Below are positions 18,177-26,800 of a stretch of 64,000 nt of DNA, one piece after another. The DNA is taken from assembly GCF_009388985.1 (NCBI RefSeq), contig NZ_CP036422.1:62001-126000 (forward strand), read 5' to 3'. Made by a program: the position numbers and the translations under genes. Each line of letters begins with the position of its first letter. The stretch's first letter is position 1. The stretch comes from Halioglobus maricola (GTDB lineage Bacteria > Pseudomonadota > Gammaproteobacteria > Pseudomonadales > Halieaceae). Under the pieces are notes generated by a model. That model was not told the origin of the DNA. It searched no databases and worked only from the letters and a program-made list of their open reading frames with translations.

Positions 18177-19400
18177 TTGCGCATCGCCCTGCTCGGTTAT
18201 CGTAGCCAGCCTCACGGCGGTGGTCAGGGCGTTTATTTGCGCTACCTGAGTAAAGGCCTGGTCGACGCAGGACATTCTGTGGACGTCATTTCCGGCCCGC
18301 CCTACCCGCACCTCGATCCGCGGGTACGCCTGATTGAACTGCCCAGCCTCGATTTGTTCGAAAATGGACTGTTATCGCTGCGGCCACACCACCTGAAGTC
18401 CATGACCAACATTATGGAGTGGACCAGCAAACTGACCGGTGGTTTTGCCGAGCCCTATACCTTTGGGCGGCGCGCAGTGAAGTACCTGAAAGAGCATGGC
18501 GGTGAGTACGACCTGATCCACGACAACCAGAGCCTCAGCTGGGGCATGCTGGAACTGCAGAAAATGGGCTTGCCATTGGTGACCACGGTGCACCATCCGA
18601 TCACCAGTGATTTGCGAATTGCCCTCTCTGCGGCGCGCACTGCCTGGGAGCGCACCCTGATCCGCCGTTGGCACTCCTTTCTCAATATGCAGAAGAAGGT
18701 GGTCAAACAACTGCACAACGTGGTGACAGTGTCTGATTGTTCCCGCCAGGACATTGCCCGGGATTTCGGGCTGCAGCCTGCCGGCATCAGCCTCGTCTAC
18801 AACGGCATCGACACCGATATGTTTCGGCCGATGCCAGACATAGAGCGCCGCCCACTGCGCCTTATGGCCACCTGTAGTGCCGATGCTCCCCTGAAAGGGA
18901 CGCGTTACCTGATTCGCTCCTACGCGAAATTACTGGAGAAATACCCCGAGCTGGAGCTGTTGCTGGTGAGCAAGCCGCTACCTGGCGGCAAGACAGAGAA
19001 GTTGGTAAAGCGCCTGAATCTCGAAGACAAAATCCAGTTTGTCAGCGGTATCAGTACCGAGCAGATGGTCCGTTACTATGCCGAGGCTTCCGTGGCAGTT
19101 GTTCCCTCGGTTTACGAGGGTTTCGGACTGCCTGCCGGCGAAGCCATGGCCTGTGGCGTGCCGGTCGTCTCCACCGACGGTGGTGCATTGCCAGAAGTCG
19201 TGGGTGATGCTGGAGTTATTGTTCCGGTGAAGAATGTTGACGCGATGGTTCAGGCCATCGATGAGCTGCTGCAGGATCCAGATCGCCGGGCGCAGCTGGG
19301 TGAGCAGGGCAGAGCCCGCATTGACGAGAAATTTTGCTGGCAGGTTTGCGCGCGCGAGATGACAGCCTATTACCGAGAAGTACTGAATGCAGACCGTTGA
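18177..19400 (+). CDS. Glycosyltransferase family 4 protein
   Basis: 407-residue GT-B fold enzyme of unknown acceptor. The N-terminal glycine-rich loop is SQPHGGGQGVYLRYLSKGL. The C-terminal donor domain has ATCSADAPLKGTRYL with its basic residue and VPSVYEGFGLPAGEAM with the E-x7-E pair near residues 315-323. The annotated TTG at 18177 lacks a good ribosome site. The frame stays open upstream to 18087, and AGAGGA stands correctly spaced before ATC 18099, which would add 26 residues. Overlaps the following methyltransferase by 14 bases. First gene of a four-gene group of unknown product between rfbA and hldE. Confidence 0.85.
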   Translation: MRIALLGYRSQPHGGGQGVYLRYLSKGLVDAGHSVDVISGPPYPHLDPRVRLIELPSLDLFENGLLSLRPHHLKSMTNIMEWTSKLTGGFAEPYTFGRRAVKYLKEHGGEYDLIHDNQSLSWGMLELQKMGLPLVTTVHHPITSDLRIALSAARTAWERTLIRRWHSFLNMQKKVVKQLHNVVTVSDCSRQDIARDFGLQPAGISLVYNGIDTDMFRPMPDIERRPLRLMATCSADAPLKGTRYLIRSYAKLLEKYPELELLLVSKPLPGGKTEKLVKRLNLEDKIQFVSGISTEQMVRYYAEASVAVVPSVYEGFGLPAGEAMACGVPVVSTDGGALPEVVGDAGVIVPVKNVDAMVQAIDELLQDPDRRAQLGEQGRARIDEKFCWQVCAREMTAYYREVLNADR

Positions 19401-20103
19401 TTTCGAACATTTCCCCCTGACGCCAGGCGATAGGGTTCTGGACCTTGGCTGTGGCGAGGGCCGCCATGTGATTTCCGCTTATGTCGAAGCGGATGTTCAC
19501 TCCGTGGGTGTCGACCTGAGTCTGGATGACTTGAAAACGACCCAGGAAAAATTTCATCCCTTTGCCGAGCCGGACAACGACGCGAAGTCTTTTGGCCTCT
19601 CTTCGGCAAACGCTCTGGAACTGCCATTCGCCGACAATACCTTCGACAAAGTGATCTGCAGCGAGGTGCTGGAGCATATTCCGGACTACCGTGGCGCACT
19701 GGCGGAAATACAACGGGTGCTGAAGCCGGGTGGCCTGTTTTGTGCCAGCGTCCCGCGCCGTTGGCCCGAGAAGATTTGTTGGGCCCTTAGTGAGGGTTAC
19801 TACAACACACCGGGCGGACACATTCGAATATTCAGGGCCAGTGAATTGCGCGAAGACGTCGAGCAGCTCGGCTTTGCACGCTATCACCGCCATTGGGCCC
19901 ACGCCCTGCACGCCCCCTTCTGGTGGCTGAAGTGTTTGTTCTGGAAGAACCAGGATGATAACTGGTTGGTGAAACAGTACCACCGCCTGCTGGTATGGGA
20001 CCTGATGGAGCAGCCGGCGCTGACCCGAGGGGCGGAAAAACTGATGAATCCGCTGATGGGGAAAAGTGTGGTGATGTATTTCCGCAAGGAGCTCAGCTCG
20101 TGA
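19387..20103 (+). CDS. Class I SAM-dependent methyltransferase (Methyltransf_11 type)
   Basis: 238 residues. Motif I is VLDLGCGEGRHVISA near residues 17-31, the acidic SAM-ribose residue is in VGVDLSLDD, and motif IV/post-I regions are SSANALELPFADNTFDKVI and EIQRVLKPGGLFCASVP. This is the UbiE/Methyltransf_11 layout. A tryptophan-rich segment (HAPFWWLKCLFW) near residue 175 may contact membrane or a lipid-linked substrate. The ATG lies within the end of the GT4 gene and the stop overlaps the next start (GTGA), so all are coupled. Substrate unknown. Confidence 0.85.
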   Translation: MQTVDFEHFPLTPGDRVLDLGCGEGRHVISAYVEADVHSVGVDLSLDDLKTTQEKFHPFAEPDNDAKSFGLSSANALELPFADNTFDKVICSEVLEHIPDYRGALAEIQRVLKPGGLFCASVPRRWPEKICWALSEGYYNTPGGHIRIFRASELREDVEQLGFARYHRHWAHALHAPFWWLKCLFWKNQDDNWLVKQYHRLLVWDLMEQPALTRGAEKLMNPLMGKSVVMYFRKELSS

Positions 20104-21176
20104 GCGGCCTGTATCTGACCCGGGGGTTGTTCCCCTCGGAATTTCTGCGACCCACGGTTGAGTTCATTCTTGAGACCCAGCAGGCTGGCGGTGAAATCCC
20201 CTGGTTTGAAGGCGGTTACGCTGACCCCTGGGATCACGTTGAAGCAGCCATGGGGCTCTCTATAGGCGGTGAATACGCTGCGGCTCGTCGCGCCTACGAA
20301 TGGCTGTACAGCATGCAGCTAGTGGACGGCAGCTGGTGGGCATCCTATCGCGGTGAAGAGGTGGACAATGCCGAGCGTCGCGAGACCAACTTTGTCGCCT
20401 ATATCGCCGCTGGTATCTGGCACCACTACCTGATTGCCCAGGACCGCGATTTCCTGCGCGCCATGTGGCCCATGGTCGACAAGGCTATCGGTTTTGTTCT
20501 GGCGCTGCAGACGGAACACGGCGACATTCACTGGGCCGTGGATGCCGACGGCAAGCCCAAGAACGACGCGCTTGTCACCGGTTGCAGTTCGATTTACAAA
20601 AGCCTCGAGTGCGCGCACAACATTGCCTACACGCTGGGCGAAGACCGCCCGCACTGGCTCACTGCGCGCGAGAGCCTGGGGCACGCCCTGCGGCATAAGC
20701 CCGAGCGGTTTGACCGCACGTGGGAGAGCAAGGCCCGCTATTCCATGGACTGGTTCTATCCGGTACTGACTGGCGTGCTGCCGCGCAAAGACGCTAAAGC
20801 CCGCCTGGCTGCGCGCTGGGACGAGTTTGTCGAGAAGGGCCTGGGTTGCCGCTGTGTATCTGATGAGCCCTGGGTTACGGTCGCGGAATCCTGCGAACTG
20901 GTTATGGCCCTGCTCGCTGCCGGCGATCACGCTCGCGCAGTAGAGGTCTACAGCTGGTTGCACCAGTGGCGTCTGGAAGACGGTTCATACTGGACGGGTT
21001 ATCAGATGGTCGAAGACTTGCTGTGGCCGGACGAGAAACCCACCTGGACGGCCGGCGCTATCTTGTTGGCCGCCGATGCCCTGACCGGGCACACTGCCGC
21101 TTCAGGTCTATTCTGCTCTATCCAACTTCTCGGTGTCGATTCCGAAACGGAAGAGCGTATCTCCAAGGCAGATTAG
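20100..21176 (+). CDS. Alpha/alpha-toroid protein, prenyltransferase/squalene-cyclase-like
   Basis: 358-residue soluble protein built of repeating helical pairs rich in Trp and Gly. Repeated motifs include QQAGGEIPWFEGG, QLVDGSWWASY, QTEHGDIHWAVD and RLEDGSYWTGY. This Q-x-x-D/G-G-S/D-W pattern is the QW-type repeat of alpha/alpha-toroid enzymes such as terpene cyclases and prenyltransferases; similar barrels also occur in glycoside hydrolases. The cyclase DxDD motif is not seen, so I would not claim terpene chemistry. The GTG at 20100 overlaps the methyltransferase stop; a longer frame to 19995 runs inside that gene. Function unknown. Confidence 0.72.
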   Translation: MSGLYLTRGLFPSEFLRPTVEFILETQQAGGEIPWFEGGYADPWDHVEAAMGLSIGGEYAAARRAYEWLYSMQLVDGSWWASYRGEEVDNAERRETNFVAYIAAGIWHHYLIAQDRDFLRAMWPMVDKAIGFVLALQTEHGDIHWAVDADGKPKNDALVTGCSSIYKSLECAHNIAYTLGEDRPHWLTARESLGHALRHKPERFDRTWESKARYSMDWFYPVLTGVLPRKDAKARLAARWDEFVEKGLGCRCVSDEPWVTVAESCELVMALLAAGDHARAVEVYSWLHQWRLEDGSYWTGYQMVEDLLWPDEKPTWTAGAILLAADALTGHTAASGLFCSIQLLGVDSETEERISKAD

Positions 21177-21237
21177 TTTTATCGCTACGTTCAGACCGCG
21201 TAGCGCTTAATCCGGCTGGTCAGAAACTTCTATGCTT

Positions 21238-21855
21238 CTACAGCCGGCGTAATAGCCCCAGCGTATTAACCTGCCCAAGATCCTCAAAGAGCCCCGATGC
21301 CTTGGCCATACGGTACACCGCGTAAGGTGCCTGGCCTCCCGCATGGGCGTCGTCGAACAGATCGTGGATCGCCAGAATGCCGCCGCGGATCAGGTGTGCC
21401 GTCCAGCAGCGGTAGTCGGTGAGGGCGGCTTCAAGGCTGTGGCCGCCGTCGATGAAGACCATCGCCAGCGGTGTCTGCCAGTGCCGTGCCGCGGCTTCTG
21501 AGCCTGCGACTACCGGCACAACCGTGTCGTTCAGGCCCGCCTTGCTGATGTTGCGCCGAAACTCTCGGAACGTATCCACCAGGCCTTCGCCGCCATCGTA
21601 GAGGTCCGGGTCGTGGAAGAATTCACCCAGTTGGTGCTCTTCCGAGCCTCGGTGATGGTCCAGCGCGAAAACGGTGCCGTCGTGCTGACGGCAGGCCAGG
21701 CCGAGGTAGATAGTGGACTTGCCGCAGTAACTGCCAATTTCCAACACCGGGCCTTTGGTGCTCTCGGCGAGGGCGTGTTGGTACAGTGCTTGGGCCTCGT
21801 CCTGGGCGAGGAAGCCCTTGATCTCGTCGATGTCGCTGGGCAGGTCTGGAATCAT
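21238..21855 (-). CDS. Class I SAM-dependent methyltransferase (Methyltransf_24 type)
   Basis: 205 residues. Motif I is VLEIGSYCGKSTIYLGLA near residues 37-54, followed by VFALDHHRGSEEHQ and the strand LAMVFIDGGHSLEAALTDY, where the D and H are typical of Methyltransf_24/O-methyltransferase-3-like enzymes. The ATG at 21855 (MIPDLPSD) has purine-rich AGAGAAG upstream; the frame is open to 21948, but that would leave almost no room before hldE. Convergent with the toroid gene; the 61-base gap holds a CGCTACG/CGTAGCG hairpin (21183-21205) without a T-run. Substrate unknown, probably the same glycan or lipid as its neighbours. Confidence 0.82.
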   Translation of the reverse strand: MIPDLPSDIDEIKGFLAQDEAQALYQHALAESTKGPVLEIGSYCGKSTIYLGLACRQHDGTVFALDHHRGSEEHQLGEFFHDPDLYDGGEGLVDTFREFRRNISKAGLNDTVVPVVAGSEAAARHWQTPLAMVFIDGGHSLEAALTDYRCWTAHLIRGGILAIHDLFDDAHAGGQAPYAVYRMAKASGLFEDLGQVNTLGLLRRL

Positions 21856-21971
21856 CTTCTCTGGTCCTTCTGGGGCAGGGCAAAGTAGCCCGTTTGTCCG
21901 GTCAAGGCAAGGCCGTGAGCGTGGTATCATGCGGCCAATACCAAGCAAGATGCCAAACCAAGGAATAGCCG

Positions 21972-23402
21972 ATGAAACTCGAGATGCCCCGATTCGACCA
22001 GGCCCGCGTGCTGGTGCTGGGGGATATCATGCTCGACCGCTACTGGGAAGGCGGCACCTCCCGTATTTCACCAGAAGCGCCCGTGCCTGTGGTGAAGGTG
22101 GAGCAGATCAAGGATCGCCCGGGCGGCGCTGGAAACGTGGCACTGAACATTGCTGCGTTGGGCGCTGCTGCTCAGCTTAGCGGATATACCGGGGCCGACG
22201 AAGCTGCGGATTCGCTGCAGGATATGTTGACCGGTGCGGGTGTCGATTGCTCATTCACCAGGGTCGCCAGCGCTCCGACCATCACCAAATTGCGCGTTAT
22301 CAGCCGCCATCAGCAGCTGATCCGGCTCGATTTTGAAGAAGCTGATCTCGCCGCCGGTGGCCATTCGTTGAGCGAGGGGCTGGAGATGCAGTTGCAACAC
22401 TGCGGGGCCCTGGTGCTCTCTGACTACGCCAAGGGCGCGCTGTCTGAGCCCGCTCCCCTGATTGCTGCCGCGCGCAGTGCAGGGGTGCCGGTGCTGGTTG
22501 ATCCGAAAGGGACCGACTTTGCCCGCTACCGGGGTGCGACTTTACTTACGCCCAACCTGCACGAGTTTGAAGCGGTGGTCGGGCACTGCCCCAGCGAGGC
22601 GGAATTGGTGATTCGAGGCGAGACCTTGATGAACGAACTGGAACTGTCGGCCCTGCTTGTGACCCGCGGAGAACATGGAATGACGTTGCTCCGCCCCGGG
22701 GAAGAGGAGCTGCATCTGCCGGCCCGTGCTCGGGAAGTGTTTGATGTAACAGGTGCCGGTGACACGGTGATCGCGACACTGGCCTCAGCGGTCGCCGCAG
22801 GGGCAGATTTGCCGCAGGCGGTGGGGCTCGCCAATGTGGCGGCGAGCATAGTCGTTGGCAAGTTGGGTACGGCAGCTGTCAGTGCGCCGGAGTTGCGCCG
22901 TGCGGTGCAGCAGGAGCAGGGCTCCGAGCGAGGGGCGGTGACGCTGGAGCAGCTCCAGATTGCGATGGCGGATGCACGCAGCCAGGGTGAGCGGGTCGTT
23001 TTCACCAACGGCTGTTTCGATATTATTCACGCCGGTCATGTGAGCTACCTGGAGCAGGCGCGCCAGCAGGGTGACCGACTCGTAGTGGCTGTGAACAGCG
23101 ATGCTTCGGTTAAGCGTTTGAAGGGTTCAGGGCGACCTATTAATCCCGAGGACCGCCGCATGGCTGTTCTCGCTGGTCTGGAATCCGTGGACTGGGTGGT
23201 TTGCTTCGAGGACGACACTCCCCGGCAGCTGCTGGAAGCACTCAAGCCGGACATTCTGGTGAAAGGTGGCGACTATTCGGGTAAGGAAGAAGTCGTCGGT
23301 TGGGAAATCGTCGAGGGTTATGGCGGCGAGGTAAGAGTGTTGGGTGTGATAGAAAACCTGTCGACTACCGCCATCGTCAAACAGATTCAGCAAGATAGCT
23401 GA
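21972..23402 (+). CDS. hldE: Bifunctional heptose 7-phosphate kinase / heptose 1-phosphate adenylyltransferase
   Basis: Makes ADP-D-glycero-beta-D-manno-heptose for the LPS inner core. 476 residues in two domains. The N-terminal PfkB kinase (about 1-320) has [14 protein letters not shown] and the catalytic [14 protein letters not shown]. The C-terminal cytidylyltransferase-like domain (about 340-476) has [20 protein letters not shown] with the HxGH-like motif and the tail [12 protein letters not shown]. The ATG is preceded by AAGGAATAGCCG. It supplies the substrate of waaF and waaC in this same window. Confidence 0.97.
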   Translation: MKLEMPRFDQARVLVLGDIMLDRYWEGGTSRISPEAPVPVVKVEQIKDRPGGAGNVALNIAALGAAAQLSGYTGADEAADSLQDMLTGAGVDCSFTRVASAPTITKLRVISRHQQLIRLDFEEADLAAGGHSLSEGLEMQLQHCGALVLSDYAKGALSEPAPLIAAARSAGVPVLVDPKGTDFARYRGATLLTPNLHEFEAVVGHCPSEAELVIRGETLMNELELSALLVTRGEHGMTLLRPGEEELHLPARAREVFDVTGAGDTVIATLASAVAAGADLPQAVGLANVAASIVVGKLGTAAVSAPELRRAVQQEQGSERGAVTLEQLQIAMADARSQGERVVFTNGCFDIIHAGHVSYLEQARQQGDRLVVAVNSDASVKRLKGSGRPINPEDRRMAVLAGLESVDWVVCFEDDTPRQLLEALKPDILVKGGDYSGKEEVVGWEIVEGYGGEVRVLGVIENLSTTAIVKQIQQDS

Positions 23403-23405
23403 GCG

Positions 23406-24188
23406 CTATTCCAGTGCGCTGCGGGCGGCGGCGACGTTGGCGGCCAGGTGGGTCGGAGTGATCGTGCCGACGATCGCAGCGCTGGTGCCGGCGTGCCGGA
23501 ATACCAGATCCATGGAAGCCTTGATTGGGTCCCGTACATCAGCCAGGTGCCCGCTGGCCAGCGCCTTTTTGATCAGCCCGCCTTTGCCCATCGCCGCGCA
23601 GGCCGTCAATACTTCGGCCTCCTCTTGTTGGGCGAGGTTGTAGGTCACCATCACCGCGTCGCATTTCTCGACCGCCGCTAGGCCCCCAGCCACGGTCTTG
23701 GTCGACATGCCAAATGCTCGAATCAGCCCACGCGACTTCAGCTCGGCCAGAGCTTCCAGCGTTCCCAATTCCTCAATAATCCGCATGTCGTTGCCATCGG
23801 AGTGAATCAAGACAATGTCGATAGCGTCAACGCCCAGGCGTGCCAGGCTGCGCTCGATGGAGATTAGCGTGTGTTCCGGGGTGAAGTCGAAGTGGGATTG
23901 ACCGTCTGAGAAATCCTCGCCCACCTTGGAGCAGATAACCCAGTCCTGTTGCTGCCCTGCCAATAGCTGCCCCAGACGTTCTTCGCTGTTGCCATAGGCC
24001 GGTGCGGTGTCGATAAGGTTGATGCCGAGGTCGCGGGCCTGGGCCAGCAGTTCCGTGGCCTGACGGTCGTCTGGAATCGTAAATCCGCTGGGGTACTTTA
24101 CGCCCTCGTCGCGTCCCAGCTTGACGGTGCCGAGGCCGAGTGCACTTATCTGGATACCTGTTGAACCCAATTCTCTAAGCCAGCTCAT
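23406..24188 (-). CDS. Aldo/keto reductase
   Basis: 260-residue TIM-barrel NADPH oxidoreductase. The catalytic tetrad is visible: Asp and Tyr in LIDTAPAYGNSEERLG, Lys in WVICSKVGEDF, His in IVLIHSDGND. Unlike many family members the C-terminal cofactor region is short (TSAAIVGTITPTHLAANV). The ATG at 24188 overlaps the upstream FAD oxidoreductase by four bases (ATGA). Substrate unknown. A gene of this kind next to the FAD enzyme is also found in the waa region of Pseudomonas, as I recall, which suggests a conserved but undefined partnership. Confidence 0.9.
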   Translation of the reverse strand: MSWLRELGSTGIQISALGLGTVKLGRDEGVKYPSGFTIPDDRQATELLAQARDLGINLIDTAPAYGNSEERLGQLLAGQQQDWVICSKVGEDFSDGQSHFDFTPEHTLISIERSLARLGVDAIDIVLIHSDGNDMRIIEELGTLEALAELKSRGLIRAFGMSTKTVAGGLAAVEKCDAVMVTYNLAQQEEAEVLTACAAMGKGGLIKKALASGHLADVRDPIKASMDLVFRHAGTSAAIVGTITPTHLAANVAAARSALE

Positions 24189-25381
24189 GCGAACAAGGTA
24201 TCCCACAATGGTTGGGCTATCGGCGGGCGCCCCAGTGCTGACAATGCTGCCAGGTCGCATACAGGCCCCGGGCGCATGTCGCGGGACGCCAGAGCCTGCT
24301 CTACTTCATTGCCGAGGTCGGGGCTCAGAGTGAGCTTGGTCGGCCAGGCGACGAGCGCGTTTTCGGTAGTGTCCACAGGGCCGACATAGGCCGAGTCGGG
24401 CCGCAGCAGCGCGGACTGGCGCGGTTCACCGCGATCGAGGCGTATGCTGCGCCACTCGCAGTGGCCGAAGTCGATCCAGGGCAGGAGTTCGTCCAGTTCG
24501 CGCTTGGCGAGGTTGATCAATTTTTCGGGTTCCCAATCAGCGCCCTCGGTGGAGAGGTCTCCCCCCAGGTACCAGACGGGTTCTCCGGCGGCTGTACGAT
24601 GGCTGGAGACGGTCAGGCGCGGGCTGGCGCTCGCGCCTGTGCAGTGGCCGTAGAACGGTTCCGGGTATTCGTGTTTGACGAGTATCTGTTGCAGGGGTCG
24701 GCGCTGCATCGCCGGCTCAGAACCGCCTAGCGCCTGTACCAGGGCTTCATTGCCAGCACCTGCGCTGAGGATCAGTTGCGCCGGGCGAACCTCTGCCACC
24801 GGCGTGCGAATAACAGCCATGCCATTGTCGTTCTCCAGGCTGCTCTCGTCCCAATCGATCTTGAAAATAGCGTCGCTGGCCTGGTTCGCCAGAGTCGTGA
24901 TCAGGGATGGTACGTCCAGTACGAGGTCGATCAGTCGATACGCCTGGCCCTTGAAAGCGGGGTTGGCAAGCACGGGCGGGTACTCGCTGGGGGTAAGCCG
25001 GTCTACGCGGCCGCGCAATAGTTTACTCGCGAAAAAGGAGCCAACCCGGGAAGTGAGGCCCGTGTGTGACCAGAGGTAGAAGTCTTCGCTCAGTACTTCA
25101 CAGCCTTGCAAGTCCACTTTTCCTCGACCCGCGAGGCACTCGCGCCAAACGGCGGGCATATTTGAGATCGTCTCGGAACTACCACTCAGGGCGCCGGACA
25201 GGGCGTACTTTATGCCCCCGTGGATCATCCCCTGAGAGCCGATGGTCTGGTAGCTGCCGAGTGCTTCCTGTTCGAACAACACCGCCTGATAGCCGGCATT
25301 GCGCAACTGGCACAGGGTCCAGAGGCCGGCGATGCCGCCGCCAATAATGGCGATGTCAGGTTGTAGTACCGGCGCGGTCAT
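24185..25381 (-). CDS. FAD-dependent oxidoreductase (DAO / glycerol-3-phosphate dehydrogenase-like)
   Basis: 398 residues. The N-terminal Rossmann dinucleotide loop is DIAIIGGGIAGLWTLCQL, followed by VLFEQEALGSYQTIGSQG and MIHGGIKYALSG, the substrate-side region of the DAO fold. A second FAD contact is AQLILSAGAGNEALVQAL. No membrane anchor is seen. It is upstream of, and coupled to, the aldo/keto reductase. The reaction is unknown; oxidation of a small hydroxy- or amino-acid-like compound would fit the fold. Confidence 0.87.
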   Translation of the reverse strand: MTAPVLQPDIAIIGGGIAGLWTLCQLRNAGYQAVLFEQEALGSYQTIGSQGMIHGGIKYALSGALSGSSETISNMPAVWRECLAGRGKVDLQGCEVLSEDFYLWSHTGLTSRVGSFFASKLLRGRVDRLTPSEYPPVLANPAFKGQAYRLIDLVLDVPSLITTLANQASDAIFKIDWDESSLENDNGMAVIRTPVAEVRPAQLILSAGAGNEALVQALGGSEPAMQRRPLQQILVKHEYPEPFYGHCTGASASPRLTVSSHRTAAGEPVWYLGGDLSTEGADWEPEKLINLAKRELDELLPWIDFGHCEWRSIRLDRGEPRQSALLRPDSAYVGPVDTTENALVAWPTKLTLSPDLGNEVEQALASRDMRPGPVCDLAALSALGRPPIAQPLWDTLFA

Positions 25382-25508
25382 GCCCGCTCCTCGAAAAACG
25401 AAAACGCGATTATAACTTGAATCGCCCGTGCAGGCTGTCGAATCTGGCGGTGGTCAGCTGTGGGCTACAGGCGTTATCCTTGTCACATTGTGGACGTTGG
25501 AGTGTTCC

Positions 25509-26780
25509 ATGCGCTACCTGTATAGCGCCGTGTTCTACCTGTTGTTACCGTTTATTCTGCTGCGCATGTTGTTGCGTTCGCGCCATGCGCCGGCCTATCG
25601 CCTGCGGCTGGCTGAACGTTTCGGCCTGATTCCGGCGCGTGCGGATTTGGCTCGTCCGGCAATCTGGGTGCATGCGGTATCCGTGGGAGAATCTCTTGCG
25701 GCGGCGCCATTGATAGAGCACCTGCTTCACGAGTACCCCGGGCATGATGTCGTTGTTACCACCACGACGCCCACCGGGTCTGAGCGAGTGCGATCTCTGT
25801 TTGGTGAACGGGTCTTCCACGTCTATTCGCCCTGGGATATGCCCGGCGCAGTGGCGCGATTTTATGCGCGCGTCCAGCCCGGTTTGTTGGTCATTATGGA
25901 GACCGAGCTCTGGCCTAATCTGCTGCACCATGCCCGGCGCAATAACTGCCCGGTCGTGCTGGCGAACGCGCGGCTCTCCGCCCGGTCCGCGCGTGGTTAT
26001 GGGCGTGTTGCCGGTCTGACTCGCCAGATGTTGCTGCAACTTGATCTTGTTGCCTGCCAATCCCAGACAGACGGCGAGCGCTTCGTGGCGCTGGGCCTGC
26101 CTGCCCATGCGCTGCATCTCACCGGGAGTATCAAATTCGATATCGAGCTGGGGCGTGATTTGCGCGCCGAAGCCGGGGCATTGCGTGCGGCCTTGCAGCG
26201 GACGCCGATCATCCTCGGCTCCAGCACTCATCCTGGGGAGGATGAAATTTTGCTGGATGCCCTGCTAGCCGTGCGCGAAAGCCATCCAGGTGCGATGTTG
26301 CTGCTGGTGCCGCGCCATCCCGAGCGCTTCGACAGTGTCTATAACTTGTGCAACCAGCGCGGCTACAAGGCGGTGCGTCGTTCCTCCGGTCAATTGCCCG
26401 GCCCCGACAGTGATGTCTACCTCGGGGACACCATGGGCGAGCTGCGTTTGCTGTCCGGGACAGCGTCAATTGCAGTGATTGGCGGTAGTTTTATAGAACA
26501 CGGTGGCCAGAATGTGCTTGAAGCGGCTGCCTGGGGAGTGCCCGTGGTGAGCGGCCCGCACATGTTTAATTTTAGTGAGATCACTGCGCTGCTAACGGCG
26601 GCCGGTGGTATGCGCCAGGTCCCCGACGGGGCGAGTCTGGCTGATTGTCTCTGTGACTTACTGGCTGCGCCGGAGGCTCTGGCAGCGATGGGCTCGGCCG
26701 GGGAGGCAGTGGTGGCCGGGAATCGAGGCGCTCTGGGCCGCCTTATCGAGATTGTAGATCGGAAAGTAACCGACGCCTGA
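25509..26780 (+). CDS. waaA: 3-deoxy-D-manno-octulosonic acid (Kdo) transferase
   Basis: Transfers Kdo from CMP-Kdo to lipid IVA at the inner membrane; needed before WaaC can act. 423 residues. An N-terminal membrane anchor (YLYSAVFYLLLPFILLRMLL) is followed by AIWVHAVSVGESLAAAPLI, in which the Glu is the catalytic base of GT30. Donor-site motifs: LLVPRHPERFDSVYNLC, LGDTMGELRLL and IGGSFIEHGGQNVLE. The ATG at 25509 has GGAG six bases upstream; the frame extends to 25428 but the added residues are not WaaA-like. Confidence 0.96.
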   Translation: MRYLYSAVFYLLLPFILLRMLLRSRHAPAYRLRLAERFGLIPARADLARPAIWVHAVSVGESLAAAPLIEHLLHEYPGHDVVVTTTTPTGSERVRSLFGERVFHVYSPWDMPGAVARFYARVQPGLLVIMETELWPNLLHHARRNNCPVVLANARLSARSARGYGRVAGLTRQMLLQLDLVACQSQTDGERFVALGLPAHALHLTGSIKFDIELGRDLRAEAGALRAALQRTPIILGSSTHPGEDEILLDALLAVRESHPGAMLLLVPRHPERFDSVYNLCNQRGYKAVRRSSGQLPGPDSDVYLGDTMGELRLLSGTASIAVIGGSFIEHGGQNVLEAAAWGVPVVSGPHMFNFSEITALLTAAGGMRQVPDGASLADCLCDLLAAPEALAAMGSAGEAVVAGNRGALGRLIEIVDRKVTDA

Positions 26781-26800
26781 ATAGGCGCCGGGTCTGAAAG

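Noticed and set aside
20100..21176. Squalene-hopene cyclase
   Set aside because: Only the QW-like repeats agree. The length (358) is about half of a cyclase and the DxDD motif is missing.
21183..21205. CGCTACG/CGTAGCG hairpin between the toroid and methyltransferase genes as a terminator
   Set aside because: Stem of seven, loop of nine and no T-run on either strand; could be a weak terminator but not supported enough to list.
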